Below, piece by piece: positions 33,579-45,930 of a stretch of 64,000 bases of DNA. Below the pieces are notes generated by a model. The model was given only the letters and a program-made list of their open reading frames with translations. It was not told the origin of the DNA and did no database searches. The DNA comes from Mesostigma viride. Taxonomy: Eukaryota; Streptophyta; Mesostigmatophyceae; Mesostigmatales; Mesostigmataceae. The stretch's first letter is position 1, and the number at the start of each line of letters is the position of its first letter. Both the position numbers and the translations under genes were made by a program. The DNA lies in assembly GCA_009746045.1 (NCBI GenBank), contig RPFO01000276.1:3435193-3499192 (forward strand), given 5' to 3'.

Positions 33579-36500
33579 ATTTATGCTTGCAGCTATATAT
33601 CTATACAGACCTCTGTCACTGGCTGGCCGGGTAGAAATGGGCCGCTGACAACGGTGTGCTTGGTAGGGGCAGACCCCTGCCAACCGTTTGCTGGCCAGAG
33701 ACTGCTTGGATAACCGCTGGTGCCTGACGCTGCCTGTGATGACACGCGCCCCCCCCCGGGTTGTGGACCGGAGAACGGGAACGGCCCGTTGCTGCCACTG
33801 GGTCGCGAGCGAGGTGGATGGCTGCCGATGCCTCGGTTAATGGTTAGGGCGGCGAGCGGTCGACTTGCCACGTGATGCCCTGGACGTGTGGGCCGATGCC
33901 CGCTCGTGCCCCACGCGTGGCAGCCTACCCCTGTGTGTGGGCATGTTGGGAATCCTCAGGGATACGTCAGCGCATGCACAAGGGGTATGTGTGGTAGTTG
34001 CTTATGCCCGTATATACCCAATTAAGTGTACCCATCGATGCTTGGATAGCCGTGGCGCAGAAACTTCCAGGGAACGCGCCTTACCGCTCACCTCGGGTGA
34101 GACCCTGTCGAATTGAGCGGGATACCTGGGTCCATGCGCGCTATGATCATGTATGCGGAGGCCATCCAAACAAGCAATGGCACGCTCCAGTGGTGATAAA
34201 CCATGACCAATAAGGCGAGATCAGGATCTTGCCCCATCCCCACACGAGAGGTGGCACAAAGAGAAGAGAAGGGGTCAGGTGGGTGCGTGCAAGATGGAGG
34301 ACACAGGCGTGAGATTACGCAGGACGGGAAAAGAGACTGCCGCCACGTGTACAGTGGATGTGGGCTGTAAGATGCGCATGCCTCACTGACAAATTTGCTG
34401 TGGCTGCTGGGTTACTGGCGGTGAATGGAGTGGCCATTCAGCGGCTACCACGCATCCATAACAACAAACGACACCGAGTTGCCATCACCAATACAATCTT
34501 GTGATCACCTATCGTGAGGGCCAGGCTAAATCGCTTTGCAAGCAGCAAAATCAGAAAAAGAGCTCTTTGACCCGCGACAACTCTATCAGGACTTAGCTTT
34601 TGGTTGGAGGCAGCGTGGCAGAAAAGAGTTTGGTTGGCGTGGCTGACGCACCTGGAACTAGCGAGACGATCCAAGCAAGTCAACGTCCTCAAATTCTACC
34701 ACACAGCGAACGACGGACAGTAAAAGCAAGCCCACGCCTAATAAAGTTTGCCAGACAACCGTTTACGAAGATTTTTATATTGGTTTCTTATTCCGCGCAT
34801 CCAGAGTAAAGCGTATGCGTAAGAGAGATGGAAAATCCGGCCTCGAGAACGCTGGGCGTCACGAAGGCATGGCTGGCAAGGAGCAATGCGCTTACGCGCC
34901 ACATGCAGCCATTACTACCTGGTGCCGGGTCTTCGCGCGTGCACCTGGATTCGCTGGCGATCGCCCCGACAAGTCGTGCGCGCCAGCTCGGCCTTCCTTG
35001 CCCCAAAACAAAATAATGAATTATACTGCCACCAAATTAAACGGCACTCGCTTTAGCTATGCAGCCGACGTATTGCGTGATACTCGAAAGCTAAAGCCAC
35101 AAAAAACATATACACAGTAAGCACACACTCTAGAGGCAAACCGTTCCAAAGCTTCGGGGAAACGCTCACCTCCACTGCCGTAAATTAGTAATCCGATGAC
35201 CTAGAAGCGAGACAAACGCGTTAACGCCGCTGCCTGATCTTGCCGCCTTCACCATGCTCCTTCAGTCAACAAGTAGCCACACAGGAAGCGCCATTGCTAA
35301 CTGGTGACAGTCTTGCAAATTGCAACCTTATTCCATCTATCGTATCCTTCATTCCAGTCAGACGGGCATTATTTTGTACAGTCATTACCGCGTTAAGTTG
35401 CGATGTCGCCAAAAATTTGGCGTCGCAACTTAACGCTGAAACGCAACTTAACGCGGTAATGACTGTAGTTGTATCAGGTTGTACAGTACCGGTATCCCAC
35501 GCCGCACATGCCGCCGCACTCAACTGAACTCACGCACATGGGCAGCACAATCATTCGGCGTAAATCCGCCACTTATCGAAACGCTGTTCCTACGTAAGTA
35601 ACTTAACTGTACATGGTTTTTAATATGTAGGGATAAACGTAAGCCTGCCTTGAGCCTGCATCCTGAATCCCAAATCCTAGTCCTGCACGGCCGGCATGGC
35701 CAGTGGTTGGAATCCACTGTTCCATTACTTAGGAACTGGATTAGTGCGTGAAAGCTTCTGGGCCGAAGAGGAGGTATGCATTTCGTTTCCGGTCCTACTT
35801 GGGGGGGCAGGAGGGGAACAGCAAGTTTTTTAATGGCAGAAGGCGCGGAGAATGAAGGTTATTATTAACCCACGGGAGGTGAACTCAGCTTCCGTGGACT
35901 GTCAACTGGAGGATTTTTGGTCGGCAACGCTGTAGACATGCTGCAGGGGTAAGTAATAACATTAATATGTCCGGTTTTAATAGGAATCATGCAGCAAATT
36001 TAGTCTCCGCAAAAATTAAGGAGCAATTGTGGTTTATTTACGCTGGAATTTTTGCCCCCGCTTCCCCCTCTCTCTTCACTAAGCAGTGAGAAATCCAAAC
36101 AATATACCAGCTGCCCGGCCATGAACATAAAATCAGCATCGCATCTGTTATGAGTTTGTACATGGTATCACAGTTCTGGAGATATTCTGGATGCGTCTAG
36201 ACATAGTATATCCCTTTTTTGAAGCAGCCATCCTTGGGCACAACAGTGTTCACTTGTAAGCGATGCTGCACGTACCTCCTCTGCTAATTTATTTTTGCAT
36301 CCATCATAGTCACCTTACCTGCCCCCTGACCCTACTTTTCCCTTTCTAAACTCAGCTGCACATAATTGTCACTGTACAGCCCCCCGCCCCTATCTCTCCC
36401 TTTCTAAACTCAGCCGTTTGTTCAGGCAGCGATTGTTGCAAACATGTATTGGTTGTGTTGTATCAACCAGCTGTCTTATCCCTCTCACAGTTTATGTGTC

Positions 36501-37760
36501 AAAGGATTTTTTCGAACGTTGTTGACTCAACCTTTTTGTCTCCACAAGAAGCTCAGTAAACTTTCATTATGAACGATGTTACCTCCACGACACGCCTCTG
36601 CATCAGGATATGCATGCAGCTACGCTTTATTAACGCTTCCATGATGCACTAAGCGTCATGTGGCTACTCATGCACAGCCCCCTCCATGCATGCCCGTAAT
36701 TGACAGGCTTTCACATTAGCTACTATGGTACTACAGTATAGCCATGTATGTTGCCCTGTGTTTCCTTGCGTGCCACTCTTGTCTTTGTCCGTGTAGTCAC
36801 ACGGATACAGTCCCATCAGCGACTAGTACAGTCAACATGCACTTGCCATGCATGTCACCCTGTGTCTCCTTGCGTGCTGCTCTTGTCTTTGTCCGTGTGG
36901 CGACTTAGAGAGATTTCGGCCACGGCCCTTTGTGATGATGAGCAACATCTCCGTCTGTGGTCTGCTATTGTCAGATTGACATCCACTGCTGCAGTGGCCC
37001 TTGCAATGCCCCCTTCATGCTCAACCAGTGCTGTGCCGGTGTGTAACCTCCTTGCCAAATGCTCCCCATTCATGGTCCATCAATACAACACACGTGCAGC
37101 GTGAAATGCAAGGAAAGTCGGGCCCCATGAGAAAACTAGGGGCACTGTCCTGCATGCAGTGCGCCATGTGCATGCCCTGCACGATGCCTTGCTTTGCCAT
37201 CCCTGGCTACTAAGGCGCTACCACTGAGCTGTCATCCCACACGACTTGAGAGCCCTCGTGCGCTGACGCGGCCCTGACTCTGCTGTCCACCCCTCTTTGT
37301 GTCCTTGGCAATGACAGGTGCACCGTCGCCAGGCAACCCGAATATTGTGGTCTGCTTCTTAAAAAAAGAGAGGTCGCGCCGGGTGCCACCCAGCCCAGTG
37401 TGGTTTCCAAGTCCTCCCTCTCCCTGTGGAGCCCTGTTGCCATCTCTCTGATTCCCGACCTTCACGACACACCTCACATCATCGCAGACCTCTCACGGCG
37501 CAGCGGCGTGTCTCTCTCCGCACATATCCTTGTGTCAGCAAGGGAGCAGGCCACTGCGCTCTTCTCTGAGCCGTGTGGGAATATATATCAAAGAGACAAC
37601 CAGCGCAGACCAGAGATCTGGATAAATAGCCGTTGGGAATTCACTGTCCCAGGCTCTCACTAGGGTCGGCCCCGACAGACCTTTCCATCCCTGACCCTGA
37701 CCAACTTGTCAGCCGTCAGGGAGCGGTCTCTTCGTGGTCATCAATAGCCCCACGTCATCC
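33579..37760. other. Intergenic region between the two LRR genes
   Basis: No gene is recognised in 4.2 kb. It holds the 87-bp MITE at 35379, a tandem pair of about 50 bp at 36752 and 36849 (both with 'cttgtctttgtccgtgt'), and a copy of the 'gagacaaccagcgcaggcca' box at 37590-37620. Both LRR promoters must lie here. Confidence 0.5.
35379..35465. mobile_element. Tc1/mariner-type MITE, 87 bp
   Basis: The ends are perfect inverted repeats of about 24 bp, starting CAGTCATTACCGCGTTAAG and ending in the complement, with TA on both sides (35377-35378 and 35466-35467). CAGT termini and a TA target are typical of Tc1/mariner. A second, inner inverted repeat makes the whole element a nested hairpin. 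Confidence 0.8.
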
Positions 37761-40265
37761 ATGGACTCTCCCCCGTGTGGCAAACGCCCGCGCGTGCTGG
37801 TGGCTGGTGAAGCCACTGTCGCACCGCTGCCCGTTGTAGCCACCGAACAAACCCAAGCGCAGCCACCCAGGGGCTCCTCACCAATCATGCAGTCGCGCGT
37901 GGCAGACGGCAGCAGCGAACAAGGAACCCTCTTGTTGAGCGCCGTCGGAGTGGAAGCGCAGGCGGCACCCCCCACCCTCCAGGAGCTGGTAGCTTTGCCA
38001 GACCTGGGAGCGCTCATCATGGGAATGTTGCCTTTGGCGGAGCGGGTGCGGCTGCGAGCATTATGCCACGCATTTCTTTTTGCTGTCGATGCATCCCTGC
38101 TGGCCGTGAAAGAGATCTCGGTTGACGACATCGCTGGCTTCCAGGGGGCAGTGCCAGCGGATGGGAATGCCTTGTGGTGGTTGGCCGATGCGTGTCCTAA
38201 TGTGCAGGTATGGGATGCGCAGGGGGGCTCCGATCATCCGTGGGAGTTTTTCCCACGCCGGTGGAAGCGCGCCTTTGCCAGCTGTTTCATAGCTTATCTG
38301 GCCAGACGATGCCGGCAGCTCCGCACCCTGAGAATCTGTGAATTCGGGGTGGGTGACGCGGGGTTGCGCGCGGTGGCAGCAAATTGCGGGGACCTGCGGC
38401 ACTTGGATATCGGCCACTGTAAACGCGTGACAGATGCCGGCGTGTCGGCAATCGCAGCCGGTTGTCGGCATTTGGAGCACTTGAACGTTGGGCGCAACCG
38501 GCACGTGACGGATGTCAGCATGTTGGCCCTTGCCGCGCATTGCCCCCGCCTGCAGCACCTGGATGTGGCACGGACAAGAGTCAGCCACGCGGGCGTGGAA
38601 GCCATCGCGCGGTCGTGCCCTGATCTGCGATTCCTGAACGTGTTTGCTTGTAAGGATGTCACGGATGCCAGCATGGTCACAGTGGCAGCCAACTGCCGGA
38701 GGCTGGAGAGCTTGGTTTGCACGAAATCCGGCATCAAAGCGCAGGGTGTGTCAGCCATCATAAACGCATGCGAGCGGCTGAGGGAAGTGAGGCTGGGATC
38801 TTGTGTCAATGATTTCTCGGGCGCCGACAGCTTGCACTTGGGCGCCAACGGCTCGTTTCAGCTGTGCTCCCTGGAGATTTACAACAGTTGGTACATGCAG
38901 GATGAAACCGTGACTGCTCTTGCTGGGCGCTGCCCGCTGCTGACATCCCTGCGCCTTCCCTATTGCGCCATGATGCCAGACGAAACCCTTATCGCATTCG
39001 TGGCCAACTGCCCTCTGCTGGAAGAGCTGGACATGCGGGCATGCTACGAGGTGCCGGATAACGCGATGATGGTGGTGGCCAACAGCTGCCCGCGGTTGGT
39101 GGCGATGAACATCGCTGACACCAGGGTCGCGGACGCCAGCATGGTGGAGCTGGTGGAACGCTGCCCCAAGCTGCAAAAGCTCAACCTCAGCCGTTCTCAC
39201 TCTGGCAACCGCACCCTCCTGGCGGTCGGGCGGCACTGCCCCTATCTGCGCTCCCTCGTTGTGTCCACATGGCCACCCAATATCGCCGCACGGGAAGTTC
39301 GCGTGCAGCGTGCACGGAATGCGGTGCGTGTGAGAGATGATGGCCTGGCCTCGGTGCTGCAAAACTGCCTCAAGCTGGAGAAGCTGAACGTGAAGCATTG
39401 CCGGCGTCTCTCGGATGCTGGCATTCGGATGGTGGGTGAAAGCTGCAAGTTGCTGCGGGAGGTTAACATCAAGGCATGCACTGGCTTGACTCCCCAAGGC
39501 CTGGCTGCAATGGCCCCCAACTTGGGGGCCCTGGAGGTGCTGTATGCGTCAGAGTGCAGCGGCATCACGGATGCAAGTATCGCCGTACTGGCGACGCACT
39601 GCGCGCGGCTCAAGGATGTGGAAGTGTCCAGGTCCAGCGTGACGGATGAAGGTATTGCAGCGTTGGCCACACACTGCAAGCTGGTCAGGCTTGTGGCGAA
39701 GCAGTGCGCGGGCGTGACGGATGTCGGGTTAACATCGTTGGCTCAACACGGGTCCCAGCTGCGGCATCTGAATGTGTCACACTGCCCCAATGTCACGCTT
39801 GAGGGCGTGGTGGCGGTCGCATCCCGGTGCGAAATGCTGCAAAAGCTTGTGTTCATTGGTTGCTCGGTGACCGAGGATGAGCAGGACGACCTGATCATGA
39901 GCTGCTTGGATGCGGGGATCGCGGAGTTCGGGTTTCGAGAGTATCAATCGAATGAATCGGATGACGATCACGATGAGTACGACACGGAGTACGAGGACAA
40001 TGTCGACGATGATGACTTTGATGACGAGGACGACTTCAATGATGACGACGACGGCGACGGCGACGATAACGACGATGAGGGTGGCAGCAGCGATGGCTGC
40101 AGAACTGGCGGCGGCAGTGGCGGCGGCGGCGGTGGCGGCAGCGGCGGCGGCAGTGGCGGCGGCAGCGGCGGCAGCAGTGGCGGCGGCAGTGGCGGCGGCA
40201 GCGGCAGCGGCGGTGACGGCAGCGGCGGTGGCGGCAGCGGCGGTGACGCCGACGATGTTGGATGA
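37761..40265 (+). CDS. Large LRR protein with F-box-like N-terminus and acidic/Gly-Ser tail
   Basis: Single-exon frame of 834 residues from ATG 37761 (MDSPPCGKRPR); the frame upstream to 37734 offers only GTG. An F-box-like stretch (LGALIMGMLPLAERVRLRAL, then CHAFLFAVDASLLAVKEI) aligns with the N-terminus of the minus-strand neighbour (ALASLPLMERARARCLSRAL, then MAAVDESLESV), so the two are paralogues. About 19 cysteine-type LRRs follow, clearly more diverged from one another than those of the neighbour. The C-terminus is an acidic run of about 45 residues (many Asp/Glu) followed by about 50 residues of Gly/Ser from a GGC/AGC trinucleotide tract (40105-40260). It probably binds proteins, perhaps as an SCF receptor; the tail function is unknown. 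Confidence 0.88.
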   Translation: MDSPPCGKRPRVLVAGEATVAPLPVVATEQTQAQPPRGSSPIMQSRVADGSSEQGTLLLSAVGVEAQAAPPTLQELVALPDLGALIMGMLPLAERVRLRALCHAFLFAVDASLLAVKEISVDDIAGFQGAVPADGNALWWLADACPNVQVWDAQGGSDHPWEFFPRRWKRAFASCFIAYLARRCRQLRTLRICEFGVGDAGLRAVAANCGDLRHLDIGHCKRVTDAGVSAIAAGCRHLEHLNVGRNRHVTDVSMLALAAHCPRLQHLDVARTRVSHAGVEAIARSCPDLRFLNVFACKDVTDASMVTVAANCRRLESLVCTKSGIKAQGVSAIINACERLREVRLGSCVNDFSGADSLHLGANGSFQLCSLEIYNSWYMQDETVTALAGRCPLLTSLRLPYCAMMPDETLIAFVANCPLLEELDMRACYEVPDNAMMVVANSCPRLVAMNIADTRVADASMVELVERCPKLQKLNLSRSHSGNRTLLAVGRHCPYLRSLVVSTWPPNIAAREVRVQRARNAVRVRDDGLASVLQNCLKLEKLNVKHCRRLSDAGIRMVGESCKLLREVNIKACTGLTPQGLAAMAPNLGALEVLYASECSGITDASIAVLATHCARLKDVEVSRSSVTDEGIAALATHCKLVRLVAKQCAGVTDVGLTSLAQHGSQLRHLNVSHCPNVTLEGVVAVASRCEMLQKLVFIGCSVTEDEQDDLIMSCLDAGIAEFGFREYQSNESDDDHDEYDTEYEDNVDDDDFDDEDDFNDDDDGDGDDNDDEGGSSDGCRTGGGSGGGGGGGSGGGSGGGSGGSSGGGSGGGSGSGGDGSGGGGSGGDADDVG
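40105..40260 (+). repeat. GGC/AGC trinucleotide tract coding poly-Gly/Ser
   Basis: An in-frame coding microsatellite at the end of the LRR gene. Its length probably varies between alleles without breaking the frame. Confidence 0.9.
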
Positions 40266-40459
40266 GGGTGTATTTCTATGCAGGACAGTCTTGATTGCGA
40301 TGGCAGTTTTTATTTCCGAGGATGGCAATGGAGGTGGAAAAGGAGGGGAAGCATGAGGAATGTTGATACCAATTGTGACCACTAATGGTTTTGGTAGCGT
40401 CAATAAGCGTATTGAAGTCATGGGGGCGGTAAGGTCCATAAGCGTATTGCCTTGCAAAG

Positions 40460-41400
40460 ACGGGGCCGCGCGACTAATTAATCAATTATGCTCACATGAC
40501 GTAGTCACGAGCTACTGATAAATCAATTTAAAAATTAATATGTCGAATGCATGATGGAAGTGATGGGCGCGCTTCGGTAGGCACAGTGCCACCAGGCGTG
40601 GTGCCCACGACCGGCCTGTAACTCGTGCATATAGATCTGTTTTTCTAGATAGACCTTCCATTTCCACATGAGGATTATGCTCACGTAACGCAGTCACACG
40701 CAATTAATAAATTCTAACGATGGAATTTTCTAACAGGCTACGATGGTCCAGATTTGCCAGGTTTCTGGCTGATTCTTCTCTCGGCAATCTCGCTCATACA
40801 GGCTTGATATGGTAAGCTAGGGATTTAAAGCACTCCGGTGCTCCAGATGTGACTCCCCAACGGGAGCGCACGAGTTCAATTAATTAATCTTGATTAATGG
40901 TAAGCTAGCAAGCTAACAGCTGCCCCTCCCCCCCCAAAAAAGTTCAGTATCCTGATCGAGCGTCAAGCCCAAGCAAGCGGCCGGGGGTGAAAAAACCTTT
41001 GGATTTTGAGCTCGAACTTGTTTTGTCCATTTTCATGATCAATCTGTAAAGGACCTTTACTGGGCATTTTTGGCATTACTGATGAATCATGTGCAATATT
41101 AATGCAAGGAGATAGTGCCGCTGCCTTTGTCATGTTTTTAAGAGCTATCATTTGAATGGTAATCGATCCCACCCACACTGTTGACCACGCACACTTTCAG
41201 CCCACTGATCACGCCCGACCCTGTGGGCAAGCCACCTCCCCCCAAGCGGAGGAGGCGTTTTGATGAGTAGTGTAGTTAGGCTTTTCTAGATAGAGTTAGG
41301 ATAGTTCGATCACGCGGCTTCCTCCACCCCATCCATCATGAAATATGTGCTACATGACCTCCCCACGGAGGCATGTTATAATTTAATTTAATTTTTTAAT
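40460..41400 (+). mobile_element. Cluster of four LINE 3'-end modules
   Basis: Hairpin plus A/T-tail modules in the same orientation. At 40484 and 40672 is the 'ttatgctcacgtaacgcagt' type, at 40826-40900 the 'gactccccaacgggagc' type with aattaattaat, and at 41329-41400 a variant with 'gacctccccacggaggc' and an ataatttaatttaat tail. No LINE coding sequence accompanies them, so they are extreme 5' truncations or a short non-autonomous family using the same 3' end. Confidence 0.6.
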
Positions 41401-41404
41401 CACG

Positions 41405-41950
41405 CACGGGTTCCCCATAGTGACCAAGCACATGTTCCACCCACTGACCAAGCACATGTTCCACCCACTGACCAAGCACACGTTCCACCTACTGACCAAG
41501 CACACGTTTCACCCACACTGACCAAGCACATGTTCCACCCACTGACCACACACGGGTTCCACCCACTGACCAAGCACATGTTCCACCCACTGACCAAGCA
41601 CACGTTCCACCCACTGACCAAGCACGGGTTCCGCCCACTGACCATGCAAACACGTACGGCTTCCCCATACTGACCAAGCACATGTTCCACCCACTGACCA
41701 CACATGGGGTCCACCCACTGGCCAAGCACACGTTCCACCCCCTGACCGTGCACACGGGGTCCACCCACTGACCAAGCACAGGTTCCACCCACTGACCAAG
41801 CACATGTTCTACCCACTGACCAAGCACACGTTCCAACCAGTGACCAAGCAAGGGTTCCCCATCCATACTGACCAAACCCACACGGCCAACTCACTGGACC
41901 AAGCACACGCTTTATGTACCCACTGACCACGCACAGGTGCACCATACTGA
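41405..41950. repeat. ~24-bp minisatellite
   Basis: Roughly 22 imperfect units built on 'ccacccactgaccaagcac' plus 'atgtt' or 'acgtt'. Minus-strand frames reading WSVGGTCA are repeat translations. Confidence 0.92.
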
Positions 41951-42159
41951 CCTAAGCACTACGGGTTAGTACCATGCATATCATCCACAGGTCAAGTCCA
42001 GGTGCTGCCAATTTGCCTGAGCCCCTACGTACTGCACTCACCCACCGAACCAAACAGCCAAGCAAACAACCCAACCACCAATTGAAAGCTCTTGACCCTA
42101 ATAATAAATTATGATGAACACTCGTTCATGCCTTAAGTTGGGTTGGCGTTCACGGCTTA

Positions 42160-42210
42160 ATTTGGGTCGCATAATTAATTAATTAAACTCGTGCTCCCGT
42201 TGGGTCGCAT
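42160..42210 (-). mobile_element. LINE 3'-end module, minus
   Basis: Read on the minus strand: 'cccaacgggagcacgag' then a tttaattaattaattatg tail. Confidence 0.6.
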
Positions 42211-42444
42211 ATGATATTGGCATTCTAAGTTCCAAGAAGTTCAGAATAGTATCAAGGAGACAACCTGTATCTTTAGTTTGAAAAGTATCACATCATTCCA
42301 AAAAGCCATTTTTCCACCCTGAAAATTATTCTAGGATAGGCTAATGATTAGTTTGGCCTCAAATTTGGCACCAAGGTGCCTAATCAGATATCTTATGGTG
42401 GCATGTGGTCAAATAATTTTTTGGGAGTCGGCAGCATGGTAACA

Positions 42445-43050
42445 TGGTGACATTTGCTAGCATAAAAATACCGAATTTTCAGCACTTTCTGGCATGTATG
42501 CGTATATAATGACATCAAATGAACTCAGTTGGGCCTGGAACTTTGCACATGTTATAAACACATCCCATGCAGCATGCCCACAAAGTTCCAGGCTGGTTGG
42601 ATCACAAAATGGTGACAGATGCTAGCATAAATACCCCAAAAATGCAGTTTTTCAGGGTTTTCCAAGGGTTTCATCACACATATGCATATATAATGACACC
42701 AAATGAACTCAGTTGGGCGTGGAACTTTGCATATGTTCTAAACACATCCCATGCAGCATGCCCACAAAGTTTCAGGCTGGTTGGATGACAAATGGGTGAC
42801 AGATGCTAGCATAAACACCACAAAAATGCAGTTTTTCATGGTTTTTCAAGGGTTTCATCACACATGTGCATATATAATGACATCAAATGAACTCAGTTGG
42901 ACCTGGAACTTGGCACATGTTCCAAACACATCCCATGCCGCCTGCCCACAAAGCTTCAGGCTGGTTGGATAACAAATTGGTGACAGATGCTAGCAGAAAT
43001 ACCACAGAAAAAGCAGCTTTCTATTGTTCTTCCAAGGGTTTCATGGCAAT
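42445..43050. repeat. 184-bp satellite-like tandem repeat
   Basis: About 3.3 units. The landmark 'gaactcagttgg' recurs at about 42521, 42705 and 42889, and 'tggtgacagatgctagca' at the unit junctions. Substitutions are scattered evenly. Confidence 0.9.
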
Positions 43051-43198
43051 CATTCCACCTTGGTGTACAGAAGGTTCCAAACAACACATCATTACATTAT
43101 GCATCATATTTACAATGCAGGAAGGCATACTTGGGGGCACTTGCCTATAGTACAATGCATTAATAACACAGCTCTAGCCAGCTAGCTAGCTATATAGT

Positions 43199-43446
43199 GG
43201 CTAATGCCACACCCGGGGGCACGTTCTCACGGCCCTGCTGCATCCTTTTCCTTTTCTTCTTCTCTGCATCTGACAGGAGCCTGCCCCCCATCTTCTCATC
43301 CACCAGCCTGGTGAGCACCCTGACGTTGGTGACTTGCGTCAGCTACCCTACCCCCATGGCACGCTTGGCCTTACGCTTGGTGAAGGTGGAGGGGTGGGTG
43401 CGACAGTTGGTCTGGGTTTTCATCACCCCCTTCCTCCAGTGCATGC
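43199..43446 (-). pseudogene. Unassigned coding-like remnant
   Basis: The minus strand reads protein-like, lysine/arginine-rich sequence in one frame, [20 protein letters not shown] ... then [20 protein letters not shown] and [20 protein letters not shown], to a stop. One in-frame TAG (after AMGVG) interrupts it. It begins next to the simple-repeat field, so anything upstream is hidden in or destroyed by the repeat. I do not recognise the family; it could be an exon of a gene or part of a transposon. Confidence 0.35.
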
Positions 43447-43567
43447 GTGTGCTCCAACGCCTAAGCAGAGAAGCACACACACACACACATACACACACAC
43501 ACACACGTCGATCCCTTACCCACCCACACACACACCCACGTACACATGTATCCACCCACCCATGCAT

Positions 43568-43719
<152 letters not shown>

Positions 43720-43725
43720 TCATAC

Positions 43726-45930
43726 CCTCCCTCCTCCCTCCTCCCTCCTCCCTCCTCCCTCCCTCCTCCCTCCCTCCCTCCCTCCCTCCCTCCCTCCCTC
43801 CCTCCCTCCCTCCCTCCCTCCCTCCCTCCTCCCTCCCTCCCTCCCTCCCTCCCTCCCTCCCTCCCTCCCTCCCTCCCTCCCTCCTCCCTCCCTCCCTCCC
43901 TCCCTCCCTCCCTCCCTCCCTCCTCCCTCCCTCCTCCTCCCTCCCTCCCTCCCTCCCTCCCTCCCTCCCTCCTCCCTCCCTCCCTCCTCCTCCCTCCCTC
44001 CCTCCCTCCCTCCCTCCCTCCTCCCTCCCTCCTCCCTCCCTCCCTCCCTCCCTCCCTCCCTCCCTCCCTCCCTCCCTCCCTCCCTCCCTCCCTCCCTCCC
44101 TCCCTCCCTCCCTCCCTCCCTCCTCCCTCCCTCCCTCCCTCCCTCCCTCCTCCCTCCCTCCCTCCCTCCCTCCCTCCCTCCCTCCCTCCCTCCCTCCCTC
44201 CCTCCCTCCCTCCCTCCTCCCTCCCTCCCTCCCTCCCTCCCTCCCTCCTCCCTCCCTCCCTCCCTCCCTCCCTCCCTCCCTCCCTCCCTCCTCCCTCCCT
44301 CCTCCCTCCCTCCCTCCCTCCCTCCTCCCTCCCTCCCTCCTCCCTCCTCTCCCTCCCTCCCTCCCTCCCTCCTCCCTCCCTCCTCCCTCCCTCCCTCCCT
44401 CCTCCCTCCCTCCCTCCCTCCCTCCTCCCTCCCTCCCTCCCTCCCTCCCTCCCTCCCTCCCTCCCTCCCTCCCTCCCTCCTCCCTCCCTCCCTCCCTCCC
44501 TCCCTCCCTCCCTCCCTCCCTCCCTCCCTCCTCCCTCCCTCCCTCCCTCCCTCCCTCCTCCCTCCTCCCTCCCTCCCTCCCTCCCTCCCTCCCTCCCTCC
44601 CTCCCTCCCTCCCTCCTCCCTCCTCCCTCCTCCTCCCTCCCTCCCTCCCTCCCTCCCTCCCTCCCTCCCTCCCTCCCTCCCTCCTCCCTCCCTCCCTCCC
44701 TCCCTCCCTCCCTCCCTCCTCCCTCCCTCCCTCCCTCCCTCCCTCCCTCCCTCCCTCCCTCCTCCCTCCCTCCCTCCCTCCCTCCCTCCTCCCTCCCTCC
44801 CTCCCTCCCTCCCTCCCTCCCTCCCTCCCTCCCTCCCTCCCTCCCTCCCTCCCTCCTCCCTCCCTCCCTCCCTCCCTCCCTCCCTCCCTCCCTCCCTCCC
44901 TCCCTCCCTCCCTCCCTCCCTCCCTCCCTCCCTCCCTCCCTCCCTCCCTCCCTCCCTCCCTCCCTCCCTCCTCCCTCCCTCCCTCCCTCCCTCCCTCCCT
45001 CCCTCCTCCCTCCCTCCCTCCTCCCTCCCTCCCTCCCTCCTCCCTCCCTCCCTCCCTCCTCCTCCCTCCCTCCCTCCCTCCCTCCTCCCTCCTCCCTCCC
45101 TCCCTCCCTCCCTCCCTCCCTCCCTCCCTCCCTCCCTCCCTCCCTCCCTCCTCCCTCCTCCCTCCCTCCCTCCCTCCCTCCCTCCCTCCCTCCCTCCCTC
45201 CCTCCCTCCCTCCTCCCTCCCTCCCTCCCTCCCTCCCTCCCTCCCTCCCTCCCTCCCTCCCTCCCTCCCTCCCTCCCTCCTCCCTCCCTCCCTCCCTCCC
45301 TCCCTCCCTCCCTCCCTCCCTCCCTCCCTCCCTCCCTCCCTCCTCCTCCCTCCCTCCCTCCCTCCCTCCCTCCCTCCCTCCCTCCCTCCCTCCCTCCCTC
45401 CCTCCCTCCCTCCCTCCCTCCCTCCCTCCTCCCTCCCTCCCTCCCTCCTCCCTCCCTCCCTCCCTCCCTCCCTCCCTCCCTCCCTCCCTCCCTCCCTCCC
45501 TCCCTCCCTCCCTCCCTCCCTCCCTCCCTCCCTCCCTCCCTCCCTCCTCCCTCCCTCCCCTCCCTCCCTCCCTCCCTCCCTCCCTCCCTCCCTCCTCCCT
45601 CCCTCCTCCCTCCCTCCCTCCCTCCTCCCTCCCTCCTCCCTCCCTCCCTCCTCCCTCCCTCCCTCCCTCCCTCCCTCCCTCCCTCCCTCCCTCCCTCCCT
45701 CCCTCCCTCCCTCCCTCCCTCCCTCCCTCCCTCCCTCCCTCCCTCCCTCCCTCCCTCCCTCCCTCCCTCCCTCCCTCCCTCCCTCCCTCCCTCCCTCCCT
45801 CCCTCCCTCCCTCCCTCCCTCCCTCCCTCCCTCCCTCCCTCCCTCCCTCCTCCCTCCCTCCCTCCCTCCCTCCCTCCCTCCCTCCCTCCCTCCCTCCCTC
45901 CCTCCCTCCCTCCCTCCCCCCCTCCCTCAT
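43726..45930. repeat. (CCCT)n array with CCT interruptions, 2.2 kb
   Basis: Long runs of CCCT broken by CCT or CCTCCT units at irregular spacing. Open frames of 736-970 codons across it are artefacts of a repeat without stop codons. One strand is purely pyrimidine for more than 2 kb. Confidence 0.95.

Noticed and set aside
32074-33648. Long plus-strand frames over the minus-strand LRR gene
   Set aside because: They are antisense shadows of a repetitive GC-rich coding sequence; the minus frame holds the LRR consensus.
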